A stretch of 64,000 nucleotides of DNA, taken from assembly GCA_049273695.1 (NCBI GenBank), contig JBASRE010000058.1, positions 1-64,000 on the forward strand, in the 5' to 3' direction. Below are positions 33,442-42,099 of this stretch, piece after piece. The notes under the pieces are model-generated. The model saw only the letters and a program-made list of their open reading frames with translations. It was not told the origin of the DNA and did no database searches. This DNA comes from UBA11740 sp049273695. GTDB taxonomy: Bacteria > Acidobacteriota > Blastocatellia > Pyrinomonadales > Pyrinomonadaceae. Position 1 is the stretch's first letter. Each line of letters opens with the position of its first letter. A program made the position numbers and the translations under genes.

Positions 33442-34440
33442 TCACTTCAAATACGCCTTCAAATCAAACCGCTTGCGTTTATCCAACAAAGGCTTCCAGA
33501 GGTCACCGAGCTTCTCAACTCTCTTTCGCACGTTGCCGATATGAAAATCCTCGATGCGAACTCCCTTTTCGATCTCTTTCCACGTCACCGGCGTCGAAAC
33601 CGCTGCTTTCGGCGTCGGCCTCACTGAATAGATCGACGCCAGTGTTCGGCCCCAGGCGTTCTGATTGTAATCGACCAGCACGCGCCCTCTGGGACGCTTG
33701 GCGACTTTGTAGATCGCCGTGATCAACTCCGGGTTTGCGGAAGCGAGGACGTGACCGATCTCTTTCGCGAGTGTCCAAACCTGCTTCTGCGTCGGGCCGC
33801 GCACAATCGGCACGTAGATGTGAATACCCTTCGAGCCAGTGGTCTTCGGATACGAAGGCATCTTTAGACCGTCGAGCGCTTCTCGAACAACCAGCGCCGT
33901 CTCCAAGACATTTTCCCAAGTCGCGCCCGGCACCGGATCGAGATCGAAATGCATGTAGTCTGGCCGATCGACGTCGTCACAGCGCGCGTACCATTGGTTC
34001 AGATCGATGCAGCCGAGATTGATTACCCAAAGCAGCGCCGGTAAATCCTGAATGATCGGAAAGTCGATGATGTTTCCTGAGCCGTGCTCGATCGAGCACA
34101 GTTCGATCCATTCGGGCCGCGGTGACGGCGCGCGCTTCATGAAAAAGAACTCGCCGGCCGCGCCGTTCGGATAACGCTTCATCACCATTGCGCGGTCCTG
34201 CAAATGCGGCAGCAGCACGTGCGAGACGTCGGCGTAGTACTGAATCAGATCGCGCTTCGTGATCTTCAGCTCCGGCCAGAAGAGTTTTTTAAGATTTGTG
34301 AGTTTGACGGTACGGCCCGAGAGGGTGACTTCAAAATGTTCGGCGTTTTTCGGGATCTCGACGCGCTTTTGCGTCGCGCGCGCGCGCGGCGCCGCCGTGT
34401 GTTTGGCGGGATGATAATCGCGATGAGCTTTTGTGGTCAT
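33442..34440 (-). CDS. LigD-type NHEJ polymerase/primase domain protein
   Basis: 332 residues from the ATG at 34440 (MTTKAHRDYH); further upstream starts would read across the divergent promoter. After a basic 30-residue lead it is the archaeo-eukaryotic primase-like PolDom: LTNLKKLFWPE, RYPNGAAGEFFFMKRAP, metal-binding HFDLDP (DxD), SYPKTTGSKGIHIYVPI, and a final DYNQNAWGRTLASIYSVR. It adds nucleotides at double-strand-break ends. In many bacteria it is fused to the ligase as LigD; here the pieces are separate, with a methyltransferase gene between. Confidence 0.92.
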   Translation of the reverse strand: MTTKAHRDYHPAKHTAAPRARATQKRVEIPKNAEHFEVTLSGRTVKLTNLKKLFWPELKITKRDLIQYYADVSHVLLPHLQDRAMVMKRYPNGAAGEFFFMKRAPSPRPEWIELCSIEHGSGNIIDFPIIQDLPALLWVINLGCIDLNQWYARCDDVDRPDYMHFDLDPVPGATWENVLETALVVREALDGLKMPSYPKTTGSKGIHIYVPIVRGPTQKQVWTLAKEIGHVLASANPELITAIYKVAKRPRGRVLVDYNQNAWGRTLASIYSVRPTPKAAVSTPVTWKEIEKGVRIEDFHIGNVRKRVEKLGDLWKPLLDKRKRFDLKAYLK

Positions 34441-34485
34441 CTCGGAAATAGTGCTTCGAAAAGTCAGTTTAGCGTAAAATATGTC
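34441..34485. promoter_or_regulatory. Divergent intergenic promoter region
   Basis: Only 45 bp separate the start codons of the polymerase (minus) and DUF4160 (plus) genes. TAAAAT at about 34475-34480 is a -10-like match for the plus strand, but it is close to the start codon. Confidence 0.35.
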
Positions 34486-34755
34486 GTGCCCGAATTGAGC
34501 CGCTTCTACGGCATAATCATCCGTATGTACTGGGAGGTCGGTGCGCAACATCACACGCCGCACTTTCATGCTTATTATCAGGAGCACACGGCAATTTTCG
34601 GAGTTAACCCAATTGAATTAATTGAAGGAGCGATGCCGACGAGACAGCGGCGCTTGATTGAGGCTTGGGCGGAACTTCACCAGGCGGAACTCATCAATGA
34701 CTGGAATCGTCTCCAAGCGGGACAACGGCCACTACCAATTGAGCCACTGAAATAA
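34486..34755 (+). CDS. DUF4160 protein
   Basis: 89 residues from a GTG at 34486, giving MPELSRFYGIIIRMYW, the typical DUF4160 beginning. The conserved HTPHFHAYY follows, and the end WAELHQAELINDWNRL plus LPIEPL is standard. The family is widespread and almost always paired with a DUF2442 gene, as here (12 bp downstream). Such pairs have toxin-antitoxin-like distribution, but activity is not established. Confidence 0.88.
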   Translation: MPELSRFYGIIIRMYWEVGAQHHTPHFHAYYQEHTAIFGVNPIELIEGAMPTRQRRLIEAWAELHQAELINDWNRLQAGQRPLPIEPLK

Positions 34756-34767
34756 AAGGAGTTGCAA

Positions 34768-35061
34768 ATGCACGGCATCTATCGAGTCCAATCATTTAAG
34801 ATCGTTGCGCCTTACACACTGAGTGTGGAGTTCGACGACGGTACAGAACAAACCATCAACTTTGAACCTGTCCTAACCGGCGAATTATTCGGTCCTTTGC
34901 GCAACTTGAACCTGTTCAATCAGGTCAGAATTGACGCTGAAGTAAAAACCCTGGTCTGGCCTAATGGCAGCGACTTTGAACCAGCCACGCTTCACGATTG
35001 GCCGGAAGTTGTCGACGAACTTACCACACAGGCACGTCTACGAGATGCCGTGCCAGCTTAG
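34768..35061 (+). CDS. DUF2442 protein
   Basis: 97 residues from the ATG at 34768, placed by AAGGAG seven bases upstream. MHGIYRVQSFKIVAPYTLSV begins the DUF2442 fold; FDDGTEQTINFEPVL, VKTLVWPNG and DFEPATLHDWPE are characteristic. It is the partner of the DUF4160 gene just upstream; the two are surely co-transcribed. The function is unproven. Confidence 0.88.
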   Translation: MHGIYRVQSFKIVAPYTLSVEFDDGTEQTINFEPVLTGELFGPLRNLNLFNQVRIDAEVKTLVWPNGSDFEPATLHDWPEVVDELTTQARLRDAVPA

Positions 35062-35116
35062 AAGAAATTCTCAGCTTTAGCCTCCGTTGTTTCATTCATG
35101 GTACACTGGCCGCCCC

Positions 35117-38100
35117 ATGAAAGCGCTCGAGTCATTTCATCCAGCTGTTCGCGACTGGTTCCTGAAGCAGTTCCCTGCTCCGACAGAACCGCAGGCCGAA
35201 GCCTGGCCGGCCATCAAGTCCGGTAAACACACGCTGATCGCGGCTCCCACCGGGTCGGGAAAAACTCTCGCAGCGTTTCTTTCGGCGATCGACGACTTGG
35301 TTTGGAAAGCCGTGGGAGGAACGCTGACCGATGAAACTCAAGTTGTTTACGTTTCGCCGCTGAAAGCGCTGAGCAACGACATCAAGATCAATTTGCAGGA
35401 GCCGCTAAACGGGATTCAGCAGAACCTGGAAGCCGCGGGAATCACCGGCGTGGAAATTCGCACGTTCGTGCGCACCGGCGACACGCCGGCGAAAGATCGC
35501 ACGGCGATGACGAAGAAGCCGCCGCACATCATCGTCACCACGCCTGAATCGCTCTACATCCTGCTGACGAGCGACGGCGGTCGCCGCATGTTGAGCACCG
35601 TGCGCACGCTGATCGTCGATGAGATTCACGCGATGGTGGACGACAAGCGCGGGTCGCACTTGTCGCTGTCAATTGAAAGGCTTGAGTCCTTGGTCTCGGA
35701 ACGGTCAGGCCTCCCGCCTGCTGACGACGGAGCAGCAGGCGAGAGGCCTGCGTACCTGAAAGCATCCGGGACGGCTGCGCACCCATCGCTCGTCCGCATT
35801 GGCCTGTCCGCGACCCAAAAACCGATCGCAGAGGTCGCTCGCTTTCTTGTCGGCACCCGAAACCTCGAAGCTGATGGCACGCCGCGTTGCACCATCATCG
35901 ACTCTGGTCACGTACGCAGACTGGATCTGGCGATCGAAGTTCCGAATTCGCCGCTCGAGTCGTTGATGTCCAACGAAGTCTGGGAAGAAATATACGATCG
36001 CATCGCGCAACTGATTCGGCAGCACAAGACGACGCTGGTGTTCGTGAATACGCGACGCATGGCTGAACGCGTTGCGCGGCATTTGGGCGAACGGCTGGGC
36101 GACGAAAACGTCACTTCTCATCATGGCAGTCTCGCGCGCGAGATTCGTCTGGCCGCCGAACAGCGTTTGAAATCAGGCGAACTGAGCGCGTTGGTGGCGA
36201 CGGCATCGCTCGAACTCGGCATAGATATCGGCGCGGTCGATCTGGTGATTCAGATTGGTTCGACGCGTGCCATCTCGACTTTGCTCCAACGCATTGGCCG
36301 TTCAAATCACACCGTCAGCGGCTTTCCCAAAGGGCGCGTCTTTCCGTTGTCGCGGGATGAACTCGTTGAGTGCGCCGCGCTGATTGACTCGGTTCGTCGC
36401 GGTGAACTCGATCATCTGGAGATCCCTGAGCAGCCGCTCGATATCCTTGCGCAGCAGATCGTCGCCACGGTCGCGCCGGAAGAATGGACCGAAGACGCTT
36501 TGTTCGAGATGGTCACGCGCGCGTATCCGTTCCGCAGTCTCAAGCGCGAGAAATTCGACGAAGTCATCCGCATGCTTTCGGACGGATTCACCACGCGACG
36601 CGGCCGGCGTGGCACTTTCCTGCATCACGACGCAGTTAATCAGCGCATTCGCGGGCGACGCGGCGCGCGACTCTCGGCTATTACTAACGGCGGGGCGATT
36701 CCGGACACGTCTGACTACCGCGTCATTCTTGAACCATCCGAAACGTTCGTCGGCACGCTGAACGAAGACTTTGCGATTGAAAGTCTCGCGGGCGACATCT
36801 TTCAGCTCGGCAACAACTCGTACGAAATCAAGCGTGTCGGCACGGGCGAAGTGCGCGTGCTTGATGCGCACGGACAGCCGCCATCAATCCCTTTCTGGCT
36901 GGGCGAAGCGCCGGGGCGATCGGAAGAATTGTCGGAGTCGGTCTCGCGACTGCGGGGAGAAATCGCGAACAAGCTTGATGAAAGCGGAGATGCCGACGAG
37001 GGCGCCAGTGCTCCCAATGGTTATGGCCCCGCGATGGATTGGCTAGTGAATCAGGTTGGGCTCACGCAAAGCGCCGCGGAACAAATCGTCGAGTATCTCG
37101 CGATGACGAAAATCGCCCTGGGCACCATGCCGACGCAGGAGCAAATCGTCGCCGAGAGGTTTTTTGACGAGAATGGCAGCACGCACGTCGTAATTCACGC
37201 GCCGTTCGGCAGCCGGCTGAATCGCGCGTGGGGGCTCGCGCTCCGTAAACGCTTCTGTCGCAGCTTCAATTTTGAGCTGCAAGCGGCGGCGACTGAAGAT
37301 TCGATCGTTCTTTCGCTCGGACCGACTCACAGCTTTCCGCTCGAAACGATTTTCAAATTCTTGAACTCCAAAGGCGTGTGCGACGTGCTGACCCAGGCGC
37401 TTCTGGACGCGCCGATGTTTAATATTCGTTGGCGCTGGAACGCGACGCGCGCCCTCGCGATTCCGCGCTGGCGCAGTGGCGGCAAAGTCGCTCCCCAACT
37501 TCAACGCATGGCCGCCGAAGATTTGCTGGCCTTTGTCTTCCCCGATCAGCTCGCATGCGCTGAAAACCTCACTGGACCGATTGAAGTCCCGGCCCATCCC
37601 CTCGTCGAGCAAACTGTTCGCGATTGTTTGGAAGAGGCGATGGACATCAGAGGGCTTGAGCGTCTGCTGCAATCGATCGAGCGCGGCGAGCGAACCCTGA
37701 TCGCCCGGGAGATGAACGAGCCATCACCACTCGCTCAGGAAATCTTGACCGCGAAGCCTTATGCATTTCTTGACGATGCGCCCGCGGAAGAGCGGCGCAC
37801 GCTGGCGGTAATGAATCGGAGATTTCTCGATGCGGAAACTGCAGCCGATTTGGGCCGGCTCGATCAAGCGGCAATCGACCGCGTGCGCGAAGAGGCCTGG
37901 CCGTATGCTGAGAACGCAGACGAACTGCACGATGCCCTGATGCAACTCGGGTTCATCACGGTTGAGGAAGGTCACAAGAGTGGTTGGCAGGCGTTGTTTG
38001 ATGAACTGGTCAACGATCGCCGCGCAACTGTGGCACAGACTTCAGTCTGTGAATCGCCGGGAGAATCACAGACTGAAGTCTGTGCCTCTGGCCTCTGGGT

Positions 38101-39754
38101 TGCCGCAGAACGTCTGAATCAATTGCGCGCAGTTTATCCGGATGCATCTCTAAATCCGCAAATCCAACCACCGGCGAGCTACGCAAACGAGACCTGGACC
38201 ACTGGCGAAGCAGTCGTTGAAATTCTGCGTGGACGACTTGATGGAGTCGGGCCTGTCACTATCTCCCAGCTCGCGAATTCGTTTTCGCTACCGGCGAACC
38301 AAATTGAACAGGCGCTGGCCAGGCTCGAGGGTGAAGGTTTTGCGATGCAGGGACAGTTCACGCCGGGTGGTACGCAGGCGTCCGCGCCTGCTCTTGAGGT
38401 AGAGGGCGAGGGCGCCCGCGTACCGACAGAGTGGTGTTCGCGTCGTCTGCTCGCGCGAATTCACAGTTACACGCTGAACCGTTTGCGCAAAGAGATCGAG
38501 CCGGTTTCGGCTGCCGACTTCATGCGCTTCCTATTCGTCTGGCAAAAGGTGGCCTCCGAACACAAGGTCGAAGGTGCGCAGAGTGTGGCTGCGATTCTCG
38601 ATCAGTTGGAAGGTTTCGACGCGCCGGCCGGTTCCTGGGAATCCGAAATTCTGCCGGCGCGAATTACCGATTACGATCCGGCGTGGCTCGATGCGTTGTG
38701 TCTGTCGGGCCGGTTGACGTGGCTGCGTCTCTCGCCGCCGAAGATTTCACCTGACAAGACCAGCAGTTCATCGCCGGTGCGCAGCACGCCGGTGGTACTG
38801 CTCAATCGAAAAAACGTTCCGACGTGGAGCAAAGCATTTCCCGCTCGTGAGAACGGAACGAACCTCAGCACAAACACACAAACGGTTTACGATTACCTGA
38901 AAGAGTACGGCGCGTCATTTTTCGTCGACATCGTTTCCGCCGCGAACCTGCTGCCGAGCATGGTCGAAGAAGCCCTCGGTGAACTCGTCTTTCGTGGCTT
39001 GCTCACCGCCGACAGCTTTACCGGTTTGCGCGCGCTGCTGACGCCTTTGAGCAAGACAACCAGTAGAGCGATTGAGAGCCGTCGTCGCCGCCGAAAACCT
39101 GTCTACAGCATGGATGAAGCGGGAAGATGGGTGATCGTTCGCGTCGGTACGCAGGCAGTCGGTACGCAGGCCTCCGGCCTGCAAAAAGGCGACGATCAGC
39201 ACGCCAGAGGCGTGCGTACCGAAGTCGAATCACTCGAGGCCGTGGCGATGAAACTCCTGCAACGATATGGAGTGGTATTTCGAAAGCTGCTCGATCGCGA
39301 ATCGATCAACATTCCGTGGCGAGACCTGCTGCGCGTCTTTCGTCGCCTGGAGGCACGCGGTGAGATTCGCGGTGGTCGCTTCATCGGCGGGTTTTCAGGT
39401 GAGCAATTCGCGTCGCCGGACGCGGTGCATTTGCTCCGCTCGATCCGTCGAACCGAAGCCGATGGATCTATGATCGCGATCAGCGCCGCTGATCCACTCA
39501 ACATGCTTGGCATTCTCCTTCCCGGACCGAGGCTGCCGCAGGCGGCATCGAATCGTCTGTTGTATCGCGACGGCATTCCCATCGCCGTGCTCGAAGCCAA
39601 AGAGATTCGTTTCCTTATCGAGATGGACGCGGCCGACGAATGGCAGGCGCGCAACGCGCTTTTGCGGCGACGCGTGCCGCCGAAAGTGCGCGCTTACCTG
39701 AATCAGTCCGGATCAACAGCGTCTCCCACGACGGTCTCACGACTTACGCACTGA
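35117..39754 (+). CDS. lhr: Lhr-type superfamily 2 helicase, very long, with four repeat-encoded inserts
   Basis: 1545 residues. The SF2 core has AAPTGSGKTLAAFL (Walker A, about 46-59), VDEIHAMV (motif II), LSATQKP (motif III) and QRIGRSNHTVSG (motif VI), followed by the Lhr winged-helix and core domains and a long C-terminal extension with LASIL-type repeats of winged helices, as in full-length Lhr (DNA repair helicase). Four palindromic elements are translated in frame: about residues 196-213, 972-990, 1085-1103 and 1344-1368. The frame stays open through all four. Start chosen at MKALESFHP, the usual beginning. Confidence 0.93.
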   Translation: MKALESFHPAVRDWFLKQFPAPTEPQAEAWPAIKSGKHTLIAAPTGSGKTLAAFLSAIDDLVWKAVGGTLTDETQVVYVSPLKALSNDIKINLQEPLNGIQQNLEAAGITGVEIRTFVRTGDTPAKDRTAMTKKPPHIIVTTPESLYILLTSDGGRRMLSTVRTLIVDEIHAMVDDKRGSHLSLSIERLESLVSERSGLPPADDGAAGERPAYLKASGTAAHPSLVRIGLSATQKPIAEVARFLVGTRNLEADGTPRCTIIDSGHVRRLDLAIEVPNSPLESLMSNEVWEEIYDRIAQLIRQHKTTLVFVNTRRMAERVARHLGERLGDENVTSHHGSLAREIRLAAEQRLKSGELSALVATASLELGIDIGAVDLVIQIGSTRAISTLLQRIGRSNHTVSGFPKGRVFPLSRDELVECAALIDSVRRGELDHLEIPEQPLDILAQQIVATVAPEEWTEDALFEMVTRAYPFRSLKREKFDEVIRMLSDGFTTRRGRRGTFLHHDAVNQRIRGRRGARLSAITNGGAIPDTSDYRVILEPSETFVGTLNEDFAIESLAGDIFQLGNNSYEIKRVGTGEVRVLDAHGQPPSIPFWLGEAPGRSEELSESVSRLRGEIANKLDESGDADEGASAPNGYGPAMDWLVNQVGLTQSAAEQIVEYLAMTKIALGTMPTQEQIVAERFFDENGSTHVVIHAPFGSRLNRAWGLALRKRFCRSFNFELQAAATEDSIVLSLGPTHSFPLETIFKFLNSKGVCDVLTQALLDAPMFNIRWRWNATRALAIPRWRSGGKVAPQLQRMAAEDLLAFVFPDQLACAENLTGPIEVPAHPLVEQTVRDCLEEAMDIRGLERLLQSIERGERTLIAREMNEPSPLAQEILTAKPYAFLDDAPAEERRTLAVMNRRFLDAETAADLGRLDQAAIDRVREEAWPYAENADELHDALMQLGFITVEEGHKSGWQALFDELVNDRRATVAQTSVCESPGESQTEVCASGLWVAAERLNQLRAVYPDASLNPQIQPPASYANETWTTGEAVVEILRGRLDGVGPVTISQLANSFSLPANQIEQALARLEGEGFAMQGQFTPGGTQASAPALEVEGEGARVPTEWCSRRLLARIHSYTLNRLRKEIEPVSAADFMRFLFVWQKVASEHKVEGAQSVAAILDQLEGFDAPAGSWESEILPARITDYDPAWLDALCLSGRLTWLRLSPPKISPDKTSSSSPVRSTPVVLLNRKNVPTWSKAFPARENGTNLSTNTQTVYDYLKEYGASFFVDIVSAANLLPSMVEEALGELVFRGLLTADSFTGLRALLTPLSKTTSRAIESRRRRRKPVYSMDEAGRWVIVRVGTQAVGTQASGLQKGDDQHARGVRTEVESLEAVAMKLLQRYGVVFRKLLDRESINIPWRDLLRVFRRLEARGEIRGGRFIGGFSGEQFASPDAVHLLRSIRRTEADGSMIAISAADPLNMLGILLPGPRLPQAASNRLLYRDGIPIAVLEAKEIRFLIEMDAADEWQARNALLRRRVPPKVRAYLNQSGSTASPTTVSRLTH
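35703..35756. repeat. Family B palindromic element inside lhr (insert 1)
   Basis: 54 bp, 18 codons: GGTCAGGCCTCCCGCCTGCT on the left and GAGAGGCCTGCGTACC on the right. Translated as SGLPPADDGAAGERPAYL in the helicase core, between the DEIH motif and motif III. Confidence 0.8.
38030..38086. repeat. Family A palindromic element inside lhr (insert 2)
   Basis: Perfect 20-nt inverted repeat, GGCACAGACTTCAGTCTGTG against CACAGACTGAAGTCTGTGCC, with a 15-nt loop; 57 bp, 19 codons. Read as AQTSVCESPGESQTEVCA. Confidence 0.9.
38369..38424. repeat. Family B palindromic element inside lhr (insert 3)
   Basis: GGTACGCAGGCGTCCGCGCC on the left, GGCGCCCGCGTACC on the right. Translated as GTQASAPALEVEGEGARVP. 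Confidence 0.8.
39146..39220. repeat. Family B palindromic element inside lhr (insert 4)
   Basis: 75 bp, 25 codons, with the left GGTACGCAGGC motif duplicated and GAGGCGTGCGTACC on the right. Translated as VGTQAVGTQASGLQKGDDQH and onward. Confidence 0.85.
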
Positions 39755-39760
39755 ATCCGA

Positions 39761-39878
39761 AGAGGCTAGAGCTTAGAGGCTGGAGGCTAGTTCTAAAGCC
39801 CGGCTACAGCACCTAAGCGCGTAACTGGTTTCTAACTTCTAACCTCCAACCTCTAACCTCTAACCTCTAGCCTCTAGT
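39761..39878. repeat. Inverted CTCTAAC heptamer element after lhr
   Basis: Left arm of GAGGCTA-type units (39761-39797), a loop of about 33 bp, right arm of about six CTCTAAC/CTCTAGC units (39830-39878). Confidence 0.85.
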
Positions 39879-40018
39879 CTGCGGCATCGGGATTGCACTC
39901 CATTCAATATGATCGCGTTTTCATAAGGCGCAGTGGATCATTCGCGAACACTTTCGCTGAGCGTGTTCGCCAAGGCTACACGTGCGGGATGCAGATTTTT
40001 GAAGAAGGAGAGTGCAAG

Positions 40019-40219
40019 ATGGCTTCAGATAAAACAAGCAAACGAGAACTAATCGACACGGGAACAGACAAGCGTTACGTGCGGCGCGACGATGAGGGTC
40101 GCTTCGATGACGTAGTGGATGTCGGCAAATCGCTGGCCCAGGACCGTCGTCAGCATGCTGAGACTGTGGTCGAACCCGGCCAGGGCGACCGCGGCGATCA
40201 AAAACGACGCTCCGAATGA
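40019..40219 (+). CDS. Small hydrophilic protein
   Basis: 66 residues from the ATG at 40019 with RBS GAAGGAGAG. The sequence is charged and probably disordered: KTSKRELIDTGTDKRYVRRDDEGRF, then a helical QDRRQHAET stretch and an Arg/Lys-rich end. It resembles small stress-type proteins that sit beside YtxH-like genes; no family is named. It is 46 bp before the YtxH-like gene, so probably in one operon. Confidence 0.7.
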   Translation: MASDKTSKRELIDTGTDKRYVRRDDEGRFDDVVDVGKSLAQDRRQHAETVVEPGQGDRGDQKRRSE

Positions 40220-40265
40220 GTCGTCATCAAAAACCTAAAATTGAAGAATTGAAAAAGGAGTTTTC

Positions 40266-40616
40266 ATGAATAAGAAAATTGCATTGGTTGGCGGCCTCGG
40301 ATTGGGCGCCGCATTAATGTACCTGTTCGATCCCGATCGCGGCCGGGGACGCCGCGAAGTAATTCGCGAGAAAGCCGAAGGCGCAGCTAACAAAGCCGGC
40401 GAGTACGCCGAAAAAATGTCTCGTGACATACGCGATCGAGCTTCCGAGGTGGTCGCCGAAGCCAAGGCGATATTCAAGGGCGCAGACAATCAGTTAGACC
40501 TTAACGCTGTGGAGGATGACTTCGCCTCATTGCAGAGCACGCCTGCGCCTTTCGGATCGGAGCCCGCGACACCCGGCAACCTTTATCCGAGTGTCGGCGA
40601 GCCGCACGTACCGTAA
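40266..40616 (+). CDS. YtxH-like small membrane protein
   Basis: 116 residues, RBS AAAAAGGAG. The N-terminal glycine-rich TM helix (IALVGGLGLGAALMYLF, about 5-21) is followed by DPDRGRGRR, the standard junction of these proteins, then an amphipathic Ala/Glu/Lys helix (about 35-75) and a Pro-rich tail. Such proteins appear in general-stress contexts; biochemical role unknown. Confidence 0.75.
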   Translation: MNKKIALVGGLGLGAALMYLFDPDRGRGRREVIREKAEGAANKAGEYAEKMSRDIRDRASEVVAEAKAIFKGADNQLDLNAVEDDFASLQSTPAPFGSEPATPGNLYPSVGEPHVP

Positions 40617-40617
40617 T

Positions 40618-40887
40618 TTGGATCCGCCAGTCTGCGACATCTGCGGGACCATTCCCGACTTTGCGGCCGCGAACCTGCGTGAAGGCGAGGCGTTGCCCGG
40701 CGGCGTCGCAGACCTGGTGGACGCCTATCCTTCTCCAGAAGGCTTCTGGGACACGAGCAAGGAATACGAGATCACTAAGAAGTGCCCGCGCTGCGGCGAA
40801 CTCTTCACGTATCATTACTATTACGAGTTTTCGGTAGGTTACGTCGAAGAGAGCGTGTGGATTGAACGCCAGAAGAGGTCGAGCTAG
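40618..40887 (+). CDS. Small CxxC zinc-binding protein
   Basis: 89 residues if started at the TTG at 40618, one base after the preceding stop; an ATG further up would overlap the YtxH-like gene by about 100 bp out of frame. Two Cys pairs, CDIC (about 6-9) and CPRC (about 56-59), suggest one zinc site, and a Tyr-rich segment (YHYYYEFSVGY) follows. Family not recognised. Start is uncertain. Confidence 0.6.
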   Translation: MDPPVCDICGTIPDFAAANLREGEALPGGVADLVDAYPSPEGFWDTSKEYEITKKCPRCGELFTYHYYYEFSVGYVEESVWIERQKRSS

Positions 40888-40928
40888 CGGCGATCGAAAT
40901 CAACCGATCCGCGCGCGGGCGTTTGCAG

Positions 40929-42029
40929 TTAGTTCACGGCCAAACTGCCGGTGACTCGCGGCGTGTGATTGCCGCTGCCGGACATTTGTTTGGCGGCACT
41001 GCGCCGGCGCAGGAAGCTCATCCCGTCTTCCTTCGAAATCAATCCCTTATTAATTAGATCGTGTGTCGCCGTTTCAAAGGTCGTCATGCCAAGACCACGA
41101 CTGGTTTGCATGACGGTCGCGATTTGATGGGTTTTGCCTTCGCGAATCAGATTGGCGACTGCCGGCACATTGACCATCACTTCCATCACCGGGACTCGAC
41201 TTTGTTCACCCGAACGCGGCAACAACGATTGGGCAACCACTCCGCGTAAACTCTCGGCCAACATCACCCGAATCTGCGATTGCTGAGTCTCCGGAAAGAC
41301 GTCGATGACACGATCGATCGTCTTGATAGCGCTGTTGGTGTGCAACGTCGCAAACACCAGGTGGCCGGTTTCGGCGGCGGTAATGGCGAGTGAAATTGTC
41401 TCGAGGTCGCGCATCTCGCCTACGAGAATGATGTCCGGATCCTCGCGCAAGGCCGCGCGTAATGCGGCCGCAAAGGATTTCGTATGGCTGGCGACTTCGC
41501 GCTGGCTGATCAAGCATTTCTGATTCTCGTGGACGAATTCGATGGGGTCTTCGATCGTGATGATGTGAGACTGCTGTCGCATGTTGATTTCGTGGATAAA
41601 TGCAGACAGAGTCGTGCTCTTGCCTGAACCCGTCGGCCCCGTCACCAGGATTAGGCCCTCGGACACACTAATCAGATCCGACAGCTGCTCCGCCAGGTTC
41701 AATTCGGTGATAGTTTTTACCTGTTCGGGGATCAGCCGGAAACAAGCGGCGATCCCGTGACGTTGCATGAAGACGTTGACGCGAAAACGTCCCACGCCCT
41801 GGAGTGGATAGCTGAAATCCAGATCCATTCGTTCATTGAATAGGTCCTGCTGACTGTCGCTGAGAACTTCGAAGATTAAGCTCTTACACGTTTCCGCAGA
41901 AACGCTCTTGTAGTTCTGCTTGACCATATCGCCGTTAATGCGCATGAACGGCGCAGAGCCGCTGGTCAGGTGCAGGTCGGAAGCGCCTTGCGAGCGCATG
42001 AGTCTCAGGAGGTCGTCGATTCTGGGCAT
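40929..42029 (-). CDS. pilT: Type IV pilus retraction ATPase PilT
   Basis: 366 residues from the ATG at 42029 (MPRIDDLLRLM). Motifs: SDLHLTSG near the N-terminus, Walker A GPTGSGKST (about 128-136), Asp box and Walker B DIILVGEMRD, His box ATLHTNSA, and the PilT-type AIRE-like helix region VANLIREGKTHQI. It powers pilus retraction and twitching. It lies downstream of four pilin-like genes on the same strand; the 70-bp gap may still allow co-transcription. Confidence 0.95.
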   Translation of the reverse strand: MPRIDDLLRLMRSQGASDLHLTSGSAPFMRINGDMVKQNYKSVSAETCKSLIFEVLSDSQQDLFNERMDLDFSYPLQGVGRFRVNVFMQRHGIAACFRLIPEQVKTITELNLAEQLSDLISVSEGLILVTGPTGSGKSTTLSAFIHEINMRQQSHIITIEDPIEFVHENQKCLISQREVASHTKSFAAALRAALREDPDIILVGEMRDLETISLAITAAETGHLVFATLHTNSAIKTIDRVIDVFPETQQSQIRVMLAESLRGVVAQSLLPRSGEQSRVPVMEVMVNVPAVANLIREGKTHQIATVMQTSRGLGMTTFETATHDLINKGLISKEDGMSFLRRRSAAKQMSGSGNHTPRVTGSLAVN

Positions 42030-42099
42030 GTTATTTTTTCTCTTGGAGTGATGGGGCAATGAAGGTGGGCAGGGCAAGGTGTGGGAGTTCCTGCTCTGA

